41,687 nucleotides of DNA from Streptomyces sp. ISL-12 (GTDB taxonomy: Bacteria > Actinomycetota > Actinomycetes > Streptomycetales > Streptomycetaceae), in assembly GCF_018614415.1 (NCBI RefSeq), contig NZ_JAGGOO010000138.1, positions 1 to 41,687 of the forward strand, given 5' to 3'. The notes under the pieces are model-generated. The model saw nothing but the letters and a program-made list of their open reading frames with translations. It made no database searches and was not told the origin of the DNA. The translations under genes were made by a program, and so were the position numbers. Shown one piece after another: positions 1-6,422 of the stretch; the stretch's first letter is position 1; every line of letters starts with the position of its first letter.

Positions 1-210
1 CCTCTCCCCCGCCGCCTCCGCCGCCTCCACACCTCCCACGTCCACGACCCCGCCTCCACCGCCCTCGTCCTGAGGAAAAACGTCGGCAGAGCCGGACAAC
101 GCCCTGATCAGGCATTCGTTGCCACCGATCACTGGCGCCATGTGAGCAGTCGGTGAATCTGGATTACCGACGGGTACACAAGGGCCCCGGCGCGGCATAC
201 CCTGCCGCTC
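1..210. other. Unassigned left edge of window
   Basis: The first 75 bases are C-rich. On the plus strand one frame stays open from base 1 to about position 155 with strongly C-ending codons in its first 25 codons, so the 3' end of a plus-strand gene may enter here. I cannot name it and the fragment is too short to support a product. A small palindrome (GCCCTGATCAGGC) lies near 102-114. I see no convincing promoter or ribosome-binding site for the dehydrogenase gene that follows. Confidence 0.25.
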
Positions 211-1863
211 ATGACGGATGCGCAGGCCCTGGACAGCACCGAGAAGACCGGCACGGGACGGACCGGCCCGGCACCGGCCGGCACCAACCCCCTCGCCCCC
301 GCACCGGAGGGCGCCCGCACCGCCGCCGACGTGGTCACGCCCGAGCTGATCGCCCAGCTCACCAAGGGGGTGACCGGTTCCGGACGGACGGTCAGCCACG
401 CGCCGTTCACCGGCCGGAAGCTGGCCGACCTGCCGGAGTCGACACCGGCGGACGTGGCGAAGGCGTACGACCGTGCCCGTGCCGCCCAGCCCGCCTGGGC
501 GCGGACCCCGGTCCGGGAGCGCGCCGCCGTTCTGCTGCGCTTCCACGACCTGGTCCTCCAGCGCCAGGCCGAGGTCCTCGACCTGATCCAGCTGGAGACC
601 GGCAAGGCCCGCCTGCACGCCCACGAGGAGGTCCAGGCCGTCGCCGTCGCCGCCCGCCACTACGGCCGCCGCGCCACCGCGTACCTGAAGCCGAGGCGGC
701 ACACCGGCGCCGTACCGACCCTGACGAAGGTCACCGAACTGCGCCACCCGCGCGGCGTCGTCGGCCAGATCGCCCCCTGGAACTACCCCCTCGAACTGTC
801 CGTCGGCGACGCGCTCCCCGCCTTCGTCGCGGGCAACGCGGTCGTGATGAAGCCCGACACCGAGACCTGCCTGACCGCCCTGTGGGCTCGTGACCTGCTC
901 ATCGAGGCCGGGCTGCCCGCCGGGGTCCTCCAGGTCGTCCTCGGCGAGGGCCCGGTCGTCGGCCCCGAGGTCGTCAAGCACGCCGACTACGTCTCCTTCA
1001 CCGGCTCCACCCGCACCGGCCGCGAGGTCGCCCAGGGCGCCGCCGCCCGCCTGGTCGGCGTCTCCCTCGAACTCGGCGGCAAGAACGCCATGCTGGTCCT
1101 GGAGGACGCCGACATCGAGAAGGCCGCGGCGGGTGCCGTCCGGGCCTGCTTCTCCTCGGCCGGCCAGCTCTGCATCTCCATCGAGCGGCTCTACGTCCAC
1201 GAGTCCGTCGCCGACGCCTTCCTGGAGCGCTTCGCCGCCCGCACCAGGGCGATGCGGCTGGGCAACTCCCTGTCCTACGGCGCCGACATGGGGTCGCTGG
1301 TGGGGGAACGGCAGCTGGAGACCGTACAGCGGCACGTGGCCGACGCCGTCGAACGCGGCGCGAAGCTCGTCGCCGGCGGGGTCGCCCGCCCGGACATCGG
1401 TCCGTACTTCTACGAGCCGACCATCCTCGAAGGCGTCACCGCCCCCATGACGGTGTGCACCGAGGAGACCTTCGGCCCGGTCGTCTCCGTCCACCGCTTC
1501 CACACCGAGGAGGAGGCCGTCGAACTCGCCAACGCGACGCCGTACGGCCTGAACTCCTCGGTCTGGACCAGGGACGCCCGGCGCGGCCACGGGGTCGCCG
1601 CCCGCCTGCGCACCGGCACCGTCAACATCAACGAGGGGTACGCCGCCGCCTACGGCAGCGTCCGGGCGCCGATGGGCGGCATGAAGGACTCCGGCCTCGG
1701 CCGCCGGCACGGCTCCGAGGGCATCCTCAAGTACACCGAGGCCCAGACCGTCGCTCACCAGCGCCTGCTGCCGATGGCCCCGTCGCTCGGCATGGACGAC
1801 GAGAAGTACGCCCGGTTCATGACCCGCAGCCTCCGCCTGATGAAGACGTTCCGGCTGCGCTAG
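211..1863 (+). CDS. Succinate-semialdehyde dehydrogenase (NAD(P)+), ALDH superfamily
   Basis: This is a 550-residue aldehyde dehydrogenase predicted to oxidise succinate semialdehyde to succinate with NAD(P)+ in the cytoplasm, linking GABA or 2-oxoglutarate breakdown to the TCA cycle. ALDH hallmarks are visible: the proline- and asparagine-containing IAPWNYPLE segment near residue 190, the general-base glutamate in LELGGKN near residue 290, and the catalytic cysteine in SSAGQLCISIERLYV near residue 324. The C-terminal PMGGMKDSGLGRRHG segment is typical of the succinate-semialdehyde branch (GabD2 type). About 60 N-terminal residues are Pro/Ala/Thr-rich and probably disordered. The ATG at 211 has no good Shine-Dalgarno sequence, so the start is less certain than the family. 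The GMC oxidoreductase follows after about 70 bases and may be co-transcribed. The exact substrate is inferred from family resemblance. Confidence 0.88.
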   Translation: MTDAQALDSTEKTGTGRTGPAPAGTNPLAPAPEGARTAADVVTPELIAQLTKGVTGSGRTVSHAPFTGRKLADLPESTPADVAKAYDRARAAQPAWARTPVRERAAVLLRFHDLVLQRQAEVLDLIQLETGKARLHAHEEVQAVAVAARHYGRRATAYLKPRRHTGAVPTLTKVTELRHPRGVVGQIAPWNYPLELSVGDALPAFVAGNAVVMKPDTETCLTALWARDLLIEAGLPAGVLQVVLGEGPVVGPEVVKHADYVSFTGSTRTGREVAQGAAARLVGVSLELGGKNAMLVLEDADIEKAAAGAVRACFSSAGQLCISIERLYVHESVADAFLERFAARTRAMRLGNSLSYGADMGSLVGERQLETVQRHVADAVERGAKLVAGGVARPDIGPYFYEPTILEGVTAPMTVCTEETFGPVVSVHRFHTEEEAVELANATPYGLNSSVWTRDARRGHGVAARLRTGTVNINEGYAAAYGSVRAPMGGMKDSGLGRRHGSEGILKYTEAQTVAHQRLLPMAPSLGMDDEKYARFMTRSLRLMKTFRLR

Positions 1864-1932
1864 CCACCCGAGGCCCCGGGCCCCCTGCCACCACAGACGA
1901 ACCCGCACGTGAAACTCGACGAGGAGACAACC

Positions 1933-3735
1933 GTGCCCCAGGACGCTTACGACTACGACGTCATCGTCGTCGGCTCAGGCTTCGGCGGCTCGGTGAGCGC
2001 CCTGCGCCTCACCGAGAAGGGCTACAAGGTGGGCGTCCTGGAAGCCGGCCGCCGCTTCACCCGCGCGTCGCTGCCCAAGAACTCCTGGGACCTGAAGAAC
2101 TACCTCTGGGCCCCCCGGCTCGGCATGTTCGGCCTCCAGCGCATCCACCTCCTCGGAAATGTCATGGTCCTGGCAGGCGCCGGGGTCGGCGGTGGCTCCC
2201 TCAACTACGCCAACACCCTCTACGTCCCGCCCGCGCCCTTCTTCGAGGACCCCCAGTGGCGTGACATCACCGACTGGAAGGACGAGCTGGCGCCCTACTA
2301 CGACCAGGCCCGCCGCATGCTCGGCGTCCGGCTCAACCCGACGACGACCCCCTCCGACATCCACCTGAAGGCCGCCGCCGAGCGGATGGGCTGCGGCGAC
2401 ACCTTCCACCTGGCGCCGGTCGGCGTCTTCTTCGGCGACGGCAGGGACGCCGACGGGTCGGTGCGGGCCAGGCCGGGGGAGCGGGTCGCGGACCCCTACT
2501 TCGGCGGCGCGGGCCCGGACCGGCACGCCTGCGCCGAGTGCGGCGAGTGCATGACCGGCTGCCGGCACGGCGCGAAGAACACCCTCAACGAGAACTACCT
2601 CTACCTCGCCGAGAAGGCGGGCGCCGTCGTGCACCCGATGACGACGGTCGTCTCCGTCACGGACGACTCCCGGGGCGGCTACGCGGTGACCACCCTCCCC
2701 ACCGACCGCCGGGACCGGAACCGGAGGAAGAGCGAGGGCCGCACCCTCACCGCCCGCCGGGTGGTCCTCGCGGCCGGCACGTACGGCACCCAGACCCTGC
2801 TGCACCGGATGAAGGCCGGCGGGCAGCTCCCGTACATATCCGACCGGCTCGGGTCGCTGACCCGCACCAACTCCGAGGCCCTGGTCGGCGCCCAGACCGA
2901 CGACCGGCGCTACCGCAAGGCCACCGGGGAGCCGAAGGCCGACTTCACCCGCGGCGTCGCCATCACGTCCTCGGTCCACCCCGACGCCAACACCCACATC
3001 GAGCCGGTCCGTTACGGCAAGGGCTCCAACGCGATGGGCGGCCTGTCGATCCTCCAGGTCCCGTACGCCGGCCGGACCGCCTCCGGGACCACCCGCGTCC
3101 TGGGCTTCCTGGCCAACGCGGCCAGGCACCCGCTGCTGGTCCTGCGCTCCCTCTCCAACCGGCGCTGGTCGGAGCGGACCATCATCGGCCTGGTGATGCA
3201 GTCGCTGGACAACTCCCTGACGACCTACCTGAAACCGGCGGGCGTCGGCAAGGGCCTGCTCACCGCCCGCCAGGGCCACGGCTCGCCCAACCCCAAGCAG
3301 ATCGAGGCCGCCACCGAGAGCGCCTCCGCGCTCGCCGCCGAGATCAACGGCTTCCCCGGCTCCAACGTCGGCGAGCTGATGGGCACCCCGCTCACCGCCC
3401 ACTTCCTCGGCGGCTGCCCGATCGGCGCCACCCGCGAGACCGGCGTCATCGACCCGTACCACCGGCTGTACGGCCACCCCGGCATCTCCGTCGTCGACGG
3501 CGCCGCGGTCTCGGCCAACCTGGGCGTCAACCCGTCCCTGACCATCACCGCCCAGGCCGAACGGGCCATGTCCTACTGGCCGAACAAGGGCGAGCCCGAC
3601 CCGCGCCCGGCACAGGGCAGGGCGTACGAGCGTCTGGCCCCCGTCGAGCCCAAGTCCCCGGCGGTCCCGGCGGACGCGTTCGGCGCGCTGCGGCTGCCGT
3701 TCCTGGGCATGCCGACGGTGCCGCCGAAGCCGTAG
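1933..3735 (+). CDS. GMC family FAD oxidoreductase, ChoD/cholesterol oxidase-like
   Basis: This is an approximately 600-residue FAD-dependent oxidoreductase. The Rossmann FAD motif GSGFGGSVSALRL is at the N-terminus. A second FAD-contact region, GNVMVLAGAGVGGGSLNYAN, lies near residue 80. The cysteine cluster CAECGECMTGCRHGAKNTL near residue 200 is characteristic of the actinobacterial cholesterol-oxidase-like subgroup. The C-terminal GMC signature ends in SANLGVNPSLTITAQAERA. In mycobacteria the ChoD homologue lies in the guaB-guaA neighbourhood, and guaA is 2.7 kb away here. The substrate is not certain; sterol oxidation is a family inference. I chose GTG 1933 because GAGGAG lies six bases upstream; a GTG at 1909 would add eight residues. 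The stop codon TAG lies inside the first units of a 3' tandem array. Confidence 0.85.
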   Translation: MPQDAYDYDVIVVGSGFGGSVSALRLTEKGYKVGVLEAGRRFTRASLPKNSWDLKNYLWAPRLGMFGLQRIHLLGNVMVLAGAGVGGGSLNYANTLYVPPAPFFEDPQWRDITDWKDELAPYYDQARRMLGVRLNPTTTPSDIHLKAAAERMGCGDTFHLAPVGVFFGDGRDADGSVRARPGERVADPYFGGAGPDRHACAECGECMTGCRHGAKNTLNENYLYLAEKAGAVVHPMTTVVSVTDDSRGGYAVTTLPTDRRDRNRRKSEGRTLTARRVVLAAGTYGTQTLLHRMKAGGQLPYISDRLGSLTRTNSEALVGAQTDDRRYRKATGEPKADFTRGVAITSSVHPDANTHIEPVRYGKGSNAMGGLSILQVPYAGRTASGTTRVLGFLANAARHPLLVLRSLSNRRWSERTIIGLVMQSLDNSLTTYLKPAGVGKGLLTARQGHGSPNPKQIEAATESASALAAEINGFPGSNVGELMGTPLTAHFLGGCPIGATRETGVIDPYHRLYGHPGISVVDGAAVSANLGVNPSLTITAQAERAMSYWPNKGEPDPRPAQGRAYERLAPVEPKSPAVPADAFGALRLPFLGMPTVPPKP

Positions 3736-3836
3736 CCGTAGCCGTAGCCCGTAGCCCGTAGCCCGTAGCCCGTAGCCGTAGCCGTAGCCCGTAGCCGTAG
3801 CCGAAGCCCGAAGCCCGAAGCCCGAAGCCCGCAGCC
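3730..3836. repeat. 6/7-bp tandem array (C)CCGTAG directly at the gene end
   Basis: About sixteen head-to-tail units alternate between CCGTAG and CCCGTAG and then drift to CCCGAAG and CCCGCAG. The array begins inside the last codons of the GMC oxidoreductase, and the TAG stop is part of the repeat. It ends just before the convergent terminator. Mixed 6- and 7-bp units argue against selection for a coding frame. It looks like a slippage-prone minisatellite. Confidence 0.9.
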
Positions 3837-3864
3837 CCGACGGGAAGACCCGGCCGGAAAGGAA

Positions 3865-3898
3865 AAGGACCCGCACCCCCCTCCGAGCGCGGGTCCTT
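3865..3898. terminator. Bidirectional intrinsic terminator hairpin
   Basis: A perfect 10-bp stem (AAGGACCCGC paired with GCGGGTCCTT) has a 14-base loop. It lies between two converging genes, the GMC oxidoreductase (+) and the LAETG protein (-), so it probably terminates both. The A-rich left and T-containing right flanks suit use in either direction. Confidence 0.8.
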
Positions 3899-3949
3899 CC
3901 CTGTTCTGCGCCGGGCCCGGTCCACAGGCCCGCAGATACCATGTGCCGG

Positions 3950-4939
3950 CTACGCCTCGGCGCCGGCCTTGCGCCGCCGCACCGCGAACACCGCGCCGGC
4001 ACCGGCGACGACGGCGAAGCCGCCGACCAGGCCGACCATCGGCAGCGCGGAACTGGAACCGGTCTCGGCCAGGTTGCCGGTGACCTGCGGGGTGCCGGCC
4101 GAGGGCGACGCGCTGGCCACGGGCACCTTGCCGCCTGTCTGGGGCTTGGTGCCGGAGGTGTCCGTGCCGGCGGCGACGATCTGGAACTGGTACGCCACCT
4201 CCAGGTCGCGGACGCACAGGTCGTCGTCGGCGTAGAGCGTCGAGCCGATCGTGAAGGCCGTACCGGTCGCGGCACCGGCGGCCACGTTGAGGCGCAGCGG
4301 AACCTCGGCCTCGTAGCCGGGCTTGAGTTCCTCGGTCATCCCGGCGTAGCCGATGGCGTAGCCGTACTCGTCGAGGTCGTACCAGCTCTTCTCCTCGGGG
4401 TCGTACGCCTGGAGGCGGACGGTCCGGCTGGTGAACAGGTCGTCACCGGCCTTGTTCGAGGCGGCGCTGATCAGGTAGCCGAGCCCGTAGAGCGTGCCGT
4501 CGGACGTGTTCTTCACGGTGAGGGAGAACTCGTGCCAGCCACTGCCCGCCGCGATCTTGCCCGGCAGCCCGGTGATGTCCGAGTCGACCGCCTCGGCCAC
4601 GCACTCGCTCGGCTCGGGTTCCGGCGACTCCGATTCCTCGGGCTTCGAGGCGCTCGGCGACGGGCTGCCGGAGCCGGTGGGCGAGGCGCTCGCCGAGGGC
4701 GACTGGCCGGCCTCGTCCGTCGGGGCGGCGCTCGTGGAGGGGTTCTCCTCGGGCGTGGTCTCCGGCGCGGAGGTGGACGGGGCGGGCGGCGTGCTCTCGG
4801 CGGCCGGCACGCTTGCGGAGGTGCTCGGTGAGGCGGACGGCGTCTCTCCGGTGGCGTACGCGGCCGGAGCGGCGAGCAGCGCCACGGGGGCGATCACTGC
4901 CGTCGCGGCTGCTGCTGCCATGGCGCGGCGAAGCTTCAT
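3950..4939 (-). CDS. LAETG (LAXTG) sortase-anchored cell-wall surface protein
   Basis: This 329-residue exported protein is predicted to be covalently attached to peptidoglycan. It starts with a signal peptide (MKLRRAMAAAAATAVIAP, then an APAAYA cleavage region). About 90 residues of Ser/Pro/Thr/Glu-rich stalk (SPSASASPTGSGSPSPSASK) follow, then a compact domain of roughly 140 residues. The C-terminus has LAETG, a hydrophobic helix and RRRK, the classic sorting signal; LAXTG is the form used by class E sortases of Streptomyces. The compact domain looks like a beta-rich ligand or adhesion domain, but I do not recognise the family. The start at 4939 is chosen because it gives an immediate signal peptide and has GAGGTG just upstream; the frame stays open for 46 more codons. 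No sortase gene is in the window. Confidence 0.85.
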   Translation of the reverse strand: MKLRRAMAAAAATAVIAPVALLAAPAAYATGETPSASPSTSASVPAAESTPPAPSTSAPETTPEENPSTSAAPTDEAGQSPSASASPTGSGSPSPSASKPEESESPEPEPSECVAEAVDSDITGLPGKIAAGSGWHEFSLTVKNTSDGTLYGLGYLISAASNKAGDDLFTSRTVRLQAYDPEEKSWYDLDEYGYAIGYAGMTEELKPGYEAEVPLRLNVAAGAATGTAFTIGSTLYADDDLCVRDLEVAYQFQIVAAGTDTSGTKPQTGGKVPVASASPSAGTPQVTGNLAETGSSSALPMVGLVGGFAVVAGAGAVFAVRRRKAGAEA

Positions 4940-5165
4940 GAACACCTCGGGAAGTCGGGCGTACCGCTGGGACGCGGCACGGACGATGAAGGAAACCTCC
5001 GCGGTGGGGCGCGGCCGGGGCCCTTGGGTCAGCAGGTTGGATAAGTGAGACCTGCGAATGGTTGTCCGCGCGTTCATGGAATTCTCATGCGGCGTGGATC
5101 ACCACTGTCCGGCGCGGTTCGCTCACGCTCGGCTTCCGTGCCCGTTCGGGCCGGACGGCCGACAC

Positions 5166-5206
5166 GGCGAAGGGCCCCGCGGCGGATGGCTGCGGGGCCC
5201 TTCGCC
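5166..5206. terminator. Strong 15-bp GC-rich hairpin
   Basis: A perfect 15-bp stem (GGCGAAGGGCCCCGC with its complement) closes an 11-base loop. It has the shape of a Streptomyces intrinsic terminator. No recognised gene ends directly at it: the chorismate mutase gene (-) stops more than 560 bases away and the wall-protein gene begins at 4939. Confidence 0.65.
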
Positions 5207-5656
5207 GGCCGGCACCGGCGTCAGGGCGGCGCCGGTGCCCGCGGAGCGGCGCTGGGGGGTCGCGCCGCTGGTCACGGATGCCCCGGCGCGTCGGCACGGG
5301 GACATCGGACTACGTGAGAGAAGAGCTCGGGCTGTGCACGCATCGTGCTGGAGGAAGAGCAAGCTCCGCAACCGTTTGACGCGGACTTGAACATTCCTGA
5401 ACATTTACCGACGGTCGGCCCCGGGCGTCCCCGGAGCCGACCGTTCTGTTGGGTGACCGGGCTGCTGTCCCCTGCCGTCCGGTCACTTCCCTGGAGCGAG
5501 GTCCCACGACGTACGGCACGATCCGTACGTCTCATCGCTCCAGCGAGCCACGCGTGGTTCTTTCGGGCCCGCCCCTGGCTGGCACGGACACCGGGACCAA
5601 CGAAGCGACGCGGCAACCGGTCACGCGCCGTACGGGTGAGAACGGCCCCGAACTCA
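5207..5656. other. Unassigned 450-bp region between two hairpins and a tandem array
   Basis: No convincing protein gene is visible. Short plus-strand frames exist, including one of 33 codons at about 5279-5380, but their codon use is not G/C-biased at third positions. The stretch at 5370-5410 is less GC-rich than its surroundings and contains TTGACG and two TGTTCA direct repeats (minus strand). A plus-strand terminator-like hairpin (5411-5444) follows it. A small untranslated transcript is possible but not demonstrated. Confidence 0.3.
5411..5444 (+). terminator. Intrinsic terminator-like hairpin
   Basis: A 9-bp outer stem (ACGGTCGGC paired with GCCGACCGT) with extra inner G-C pairs is followed on the plus strand by a T-containing tail (TCTGTTGGG). 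It would end a plus-strand transcript beginning somewhere in 5207-5400, where I find no certain gene. Confidence 0.55.
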
Positions 5657-5761
5657 GATGCGACCGGCTCGGGTGCTACTGGCTCGGGTGCGGCCGGCTC
5701 GGATGCGACTGGCTCGGGTGCAATTGGCTCGGGTGTGACCCGCTCGTATGCGACCCGCTCG
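5657..5761. repeat. 15-bp tandem array, seven units
   Basis: Seven head-to-tail degenerate 15-mers run without gaps, with a consensus near GRTGCGACYGGCTCG. The array ends 11 bases short of the stop codon of the chorismate mutase gene, so it lies immediately 3' of that gene. Because 15 is a multiple of 3, an Ala-Thr-Gly-Ser-like frame stays open across it, but no start, ribosome-binding site or recognisable protein supports translation. Confidence 0.88.
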
Positions 5762-5772
5762 TCGCGACCGGT

Positions 5773-6087
5773 TCAGACGCGGCCCCGGCACAGTTCGAGG
5801 AGGGTCATGGCGAGGGCGGTGCCCGGCTTGCCGAGGGCCTCGCGGTAGTGGGAGAGGACGTCCATCTCGCGGGAGAGGTTCACGCGCCGGCCGCCGGAGG
5901 CGATCCGGGCGTCCTGGATGACGGCCGAGACGGCCATGCGTTCCTGGATCAGGCCGATGATCCGGTCGTCGAGCGCGTCGATGCGTTCCCGGGCGCCGGT
6001 GATCACGTCGGCTGCTTCGGGGGTGCGGGCGCCGGTCGCGTCGGTGGCGGTGGCGGTGGCGGCGGTGGTGGTGGCGGTGGTGGTCAT
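5773..6087 (-). CDS. Chorismate mutase (AroQ fold)
   Basis: This 104-residue protein is predicted to convert chorismate to prephenate, the committed step to phenylalanine and tyrosine. After a 30-residue Thr/Ala-rich head comes the AroQ-type helical domain: ARERIDALDDRIIGLIQERM (arginine and first helix), then AVIQDARIASGGRRVNLSREMDVLSHYREALG with basic active-site residues, and a final helix AMTLLELCRG. The size fits a stand-alone mutase. The ATG at 6087 has GAGGAG eight bases upstream; an in-frame start further upstream would put the terminator hairpin inside the gene. The transcript seems to begin about 190 bases upstream with a leader peptide and hairpins, suggesting attenuation by Phe/Tyr supply. 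The gene lies back to back with guaA. Confidence 0.85.
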   Translation of the reverse strand: MTTTATTTAATATATDATGARTPEAADVITGARERIDALDDRIIGLIQERMAVSAVIQDARIASGGRRVNLSREMDVLSHYREALGKPGTALAMTLLELCRGRV

Positions 6088-6147
6088 GGGCGGGGGCTCC
6101 TCGTCGGACGGGGTGCCCCGGAGCGACAGGATCCGGAGAAACGTCAA

Positions 6148-6176
6148 GCGCCCCGGGCCTTGTCGGCCCGGGGCGC
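6148..6176 (-). terminator. Leader terminator (attenuator) before chorismate mutase
   Basis: A perfect 12-bp stem (GCGCCCCGGGCC with GGCCCGGGGCGC, 5-base loop) lies in the minus-strand leader, 23 bases after the stop of a 24-codon leader ORF and 60 bases before the chorismate mutase start. A hairpin between a short ORF and a biosynthetic gene is the arrangement of transcription attenuators. It lacks a long U-tract, as Streptomyces terminators often do. Confidence 0.7.
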
Positions 6177-6198
6177 CTGGGAAGTCGCTGTCAGTTGC

Positions 6199-6273
6199 TC
6201 AAGCAGCACGACCATGGCAGCCGGTGGGCCGGTTGCCATAGGTAAACAGGAAAGCCTGCTGCGGAGTGAGCAT
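6199..6273 (-). CDS. Candidate Phe/Tyr leader peptide (24 aa) of chorismate mutase
   Basis: The short frame encodes MLTPQQAFLFTYGNRPTGCH followed by GRAA. Phe, Phe and Tyr fall within five residues (AFLFTY), encoded by TTC, TTT and TAT; TTT and TAT are rare codons in GC-rich Streptomyces, which favours stalling when charged tRNA is scarce. A promoter-like pair (TTGGCC, 18 bases, CATACT) ends six bases before the ATG, so translation may be leaderless. Right after the Tyr codon is a hairpin (6214-6239: ATGGCA, then CCGG, paired with CCGG and TGCCAT), and then the terminator at 6148-6176. The loop CGGCCC can alternatively pair with GGGCCG of the terminator arm, giving a possible antiterminator. 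The peptide and the arrangement are seen; the mechanism is inference. Confidence 0.6.
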   Translation of the reverse strand: MLTPQQAFLFTYGNRPTGCHGRAA

Positions 6274-6279
6274 GAGCCC

Positions 6280-6309
6280 AGTATGCCGGGGGGAACACAC
6301 GGTGGCCAA
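6280..6309 (-). promoter_or_regulatory. Promoter of the chorismate mutase leader transcript
   Basis: On the minus strand TTGGCC (6309-6304) and CATACT (6285-6280) are separated by 18 bases, a reasonable vegetative-sigma promoter. Only six bases separate the -10 box from the leader ATG, which implies a start of transcription at or next to that ATG. Confidence 0.5.
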
Positions 6310-6375
6310 GCCCTTTCGCATGGTGAGACGTGCCACCGGCGTCCGTGGCCGGGACGGGTCACGTGCCCACCTCGG

Positions 6376-6381
6376 TAGAAT
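6376..6381 (+). promoter_or_regulatory. Likely -10 element of guaA
   Basis: TAGAAT matches the vegetative -10 consensus and sits about 40 bases before the guaA GTG. No good -35 box lies 17-18 bases upstream, so the element is only moderately supported. Confidence 0.4.
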
Positions 6382-6422
6382 CGGAGTCACAAGCCCCCCG
6401 CCCGACCGCCGGAAGGCACCTC

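Noticed and set aside
1975..4275. Very long minus-strand open frame (766 codons) across the GMC oxidoreductase gene and the adjacent 3' repeat
   Set aside because: It is antisense to a gene with clear FAD motifs, is Gly/Val/Arg-rich, and shows no recognisable domain; such shadow frames are normal in DNA with extreme third-position GC.
5345..5848. Plus-strand 167-codon frame across the 15-bp array
   Set aside because: Its third-position GC is low in the first part, it crosses a terminator hairpin and the 3' end of chorismate mutase, and has no clear start signal.
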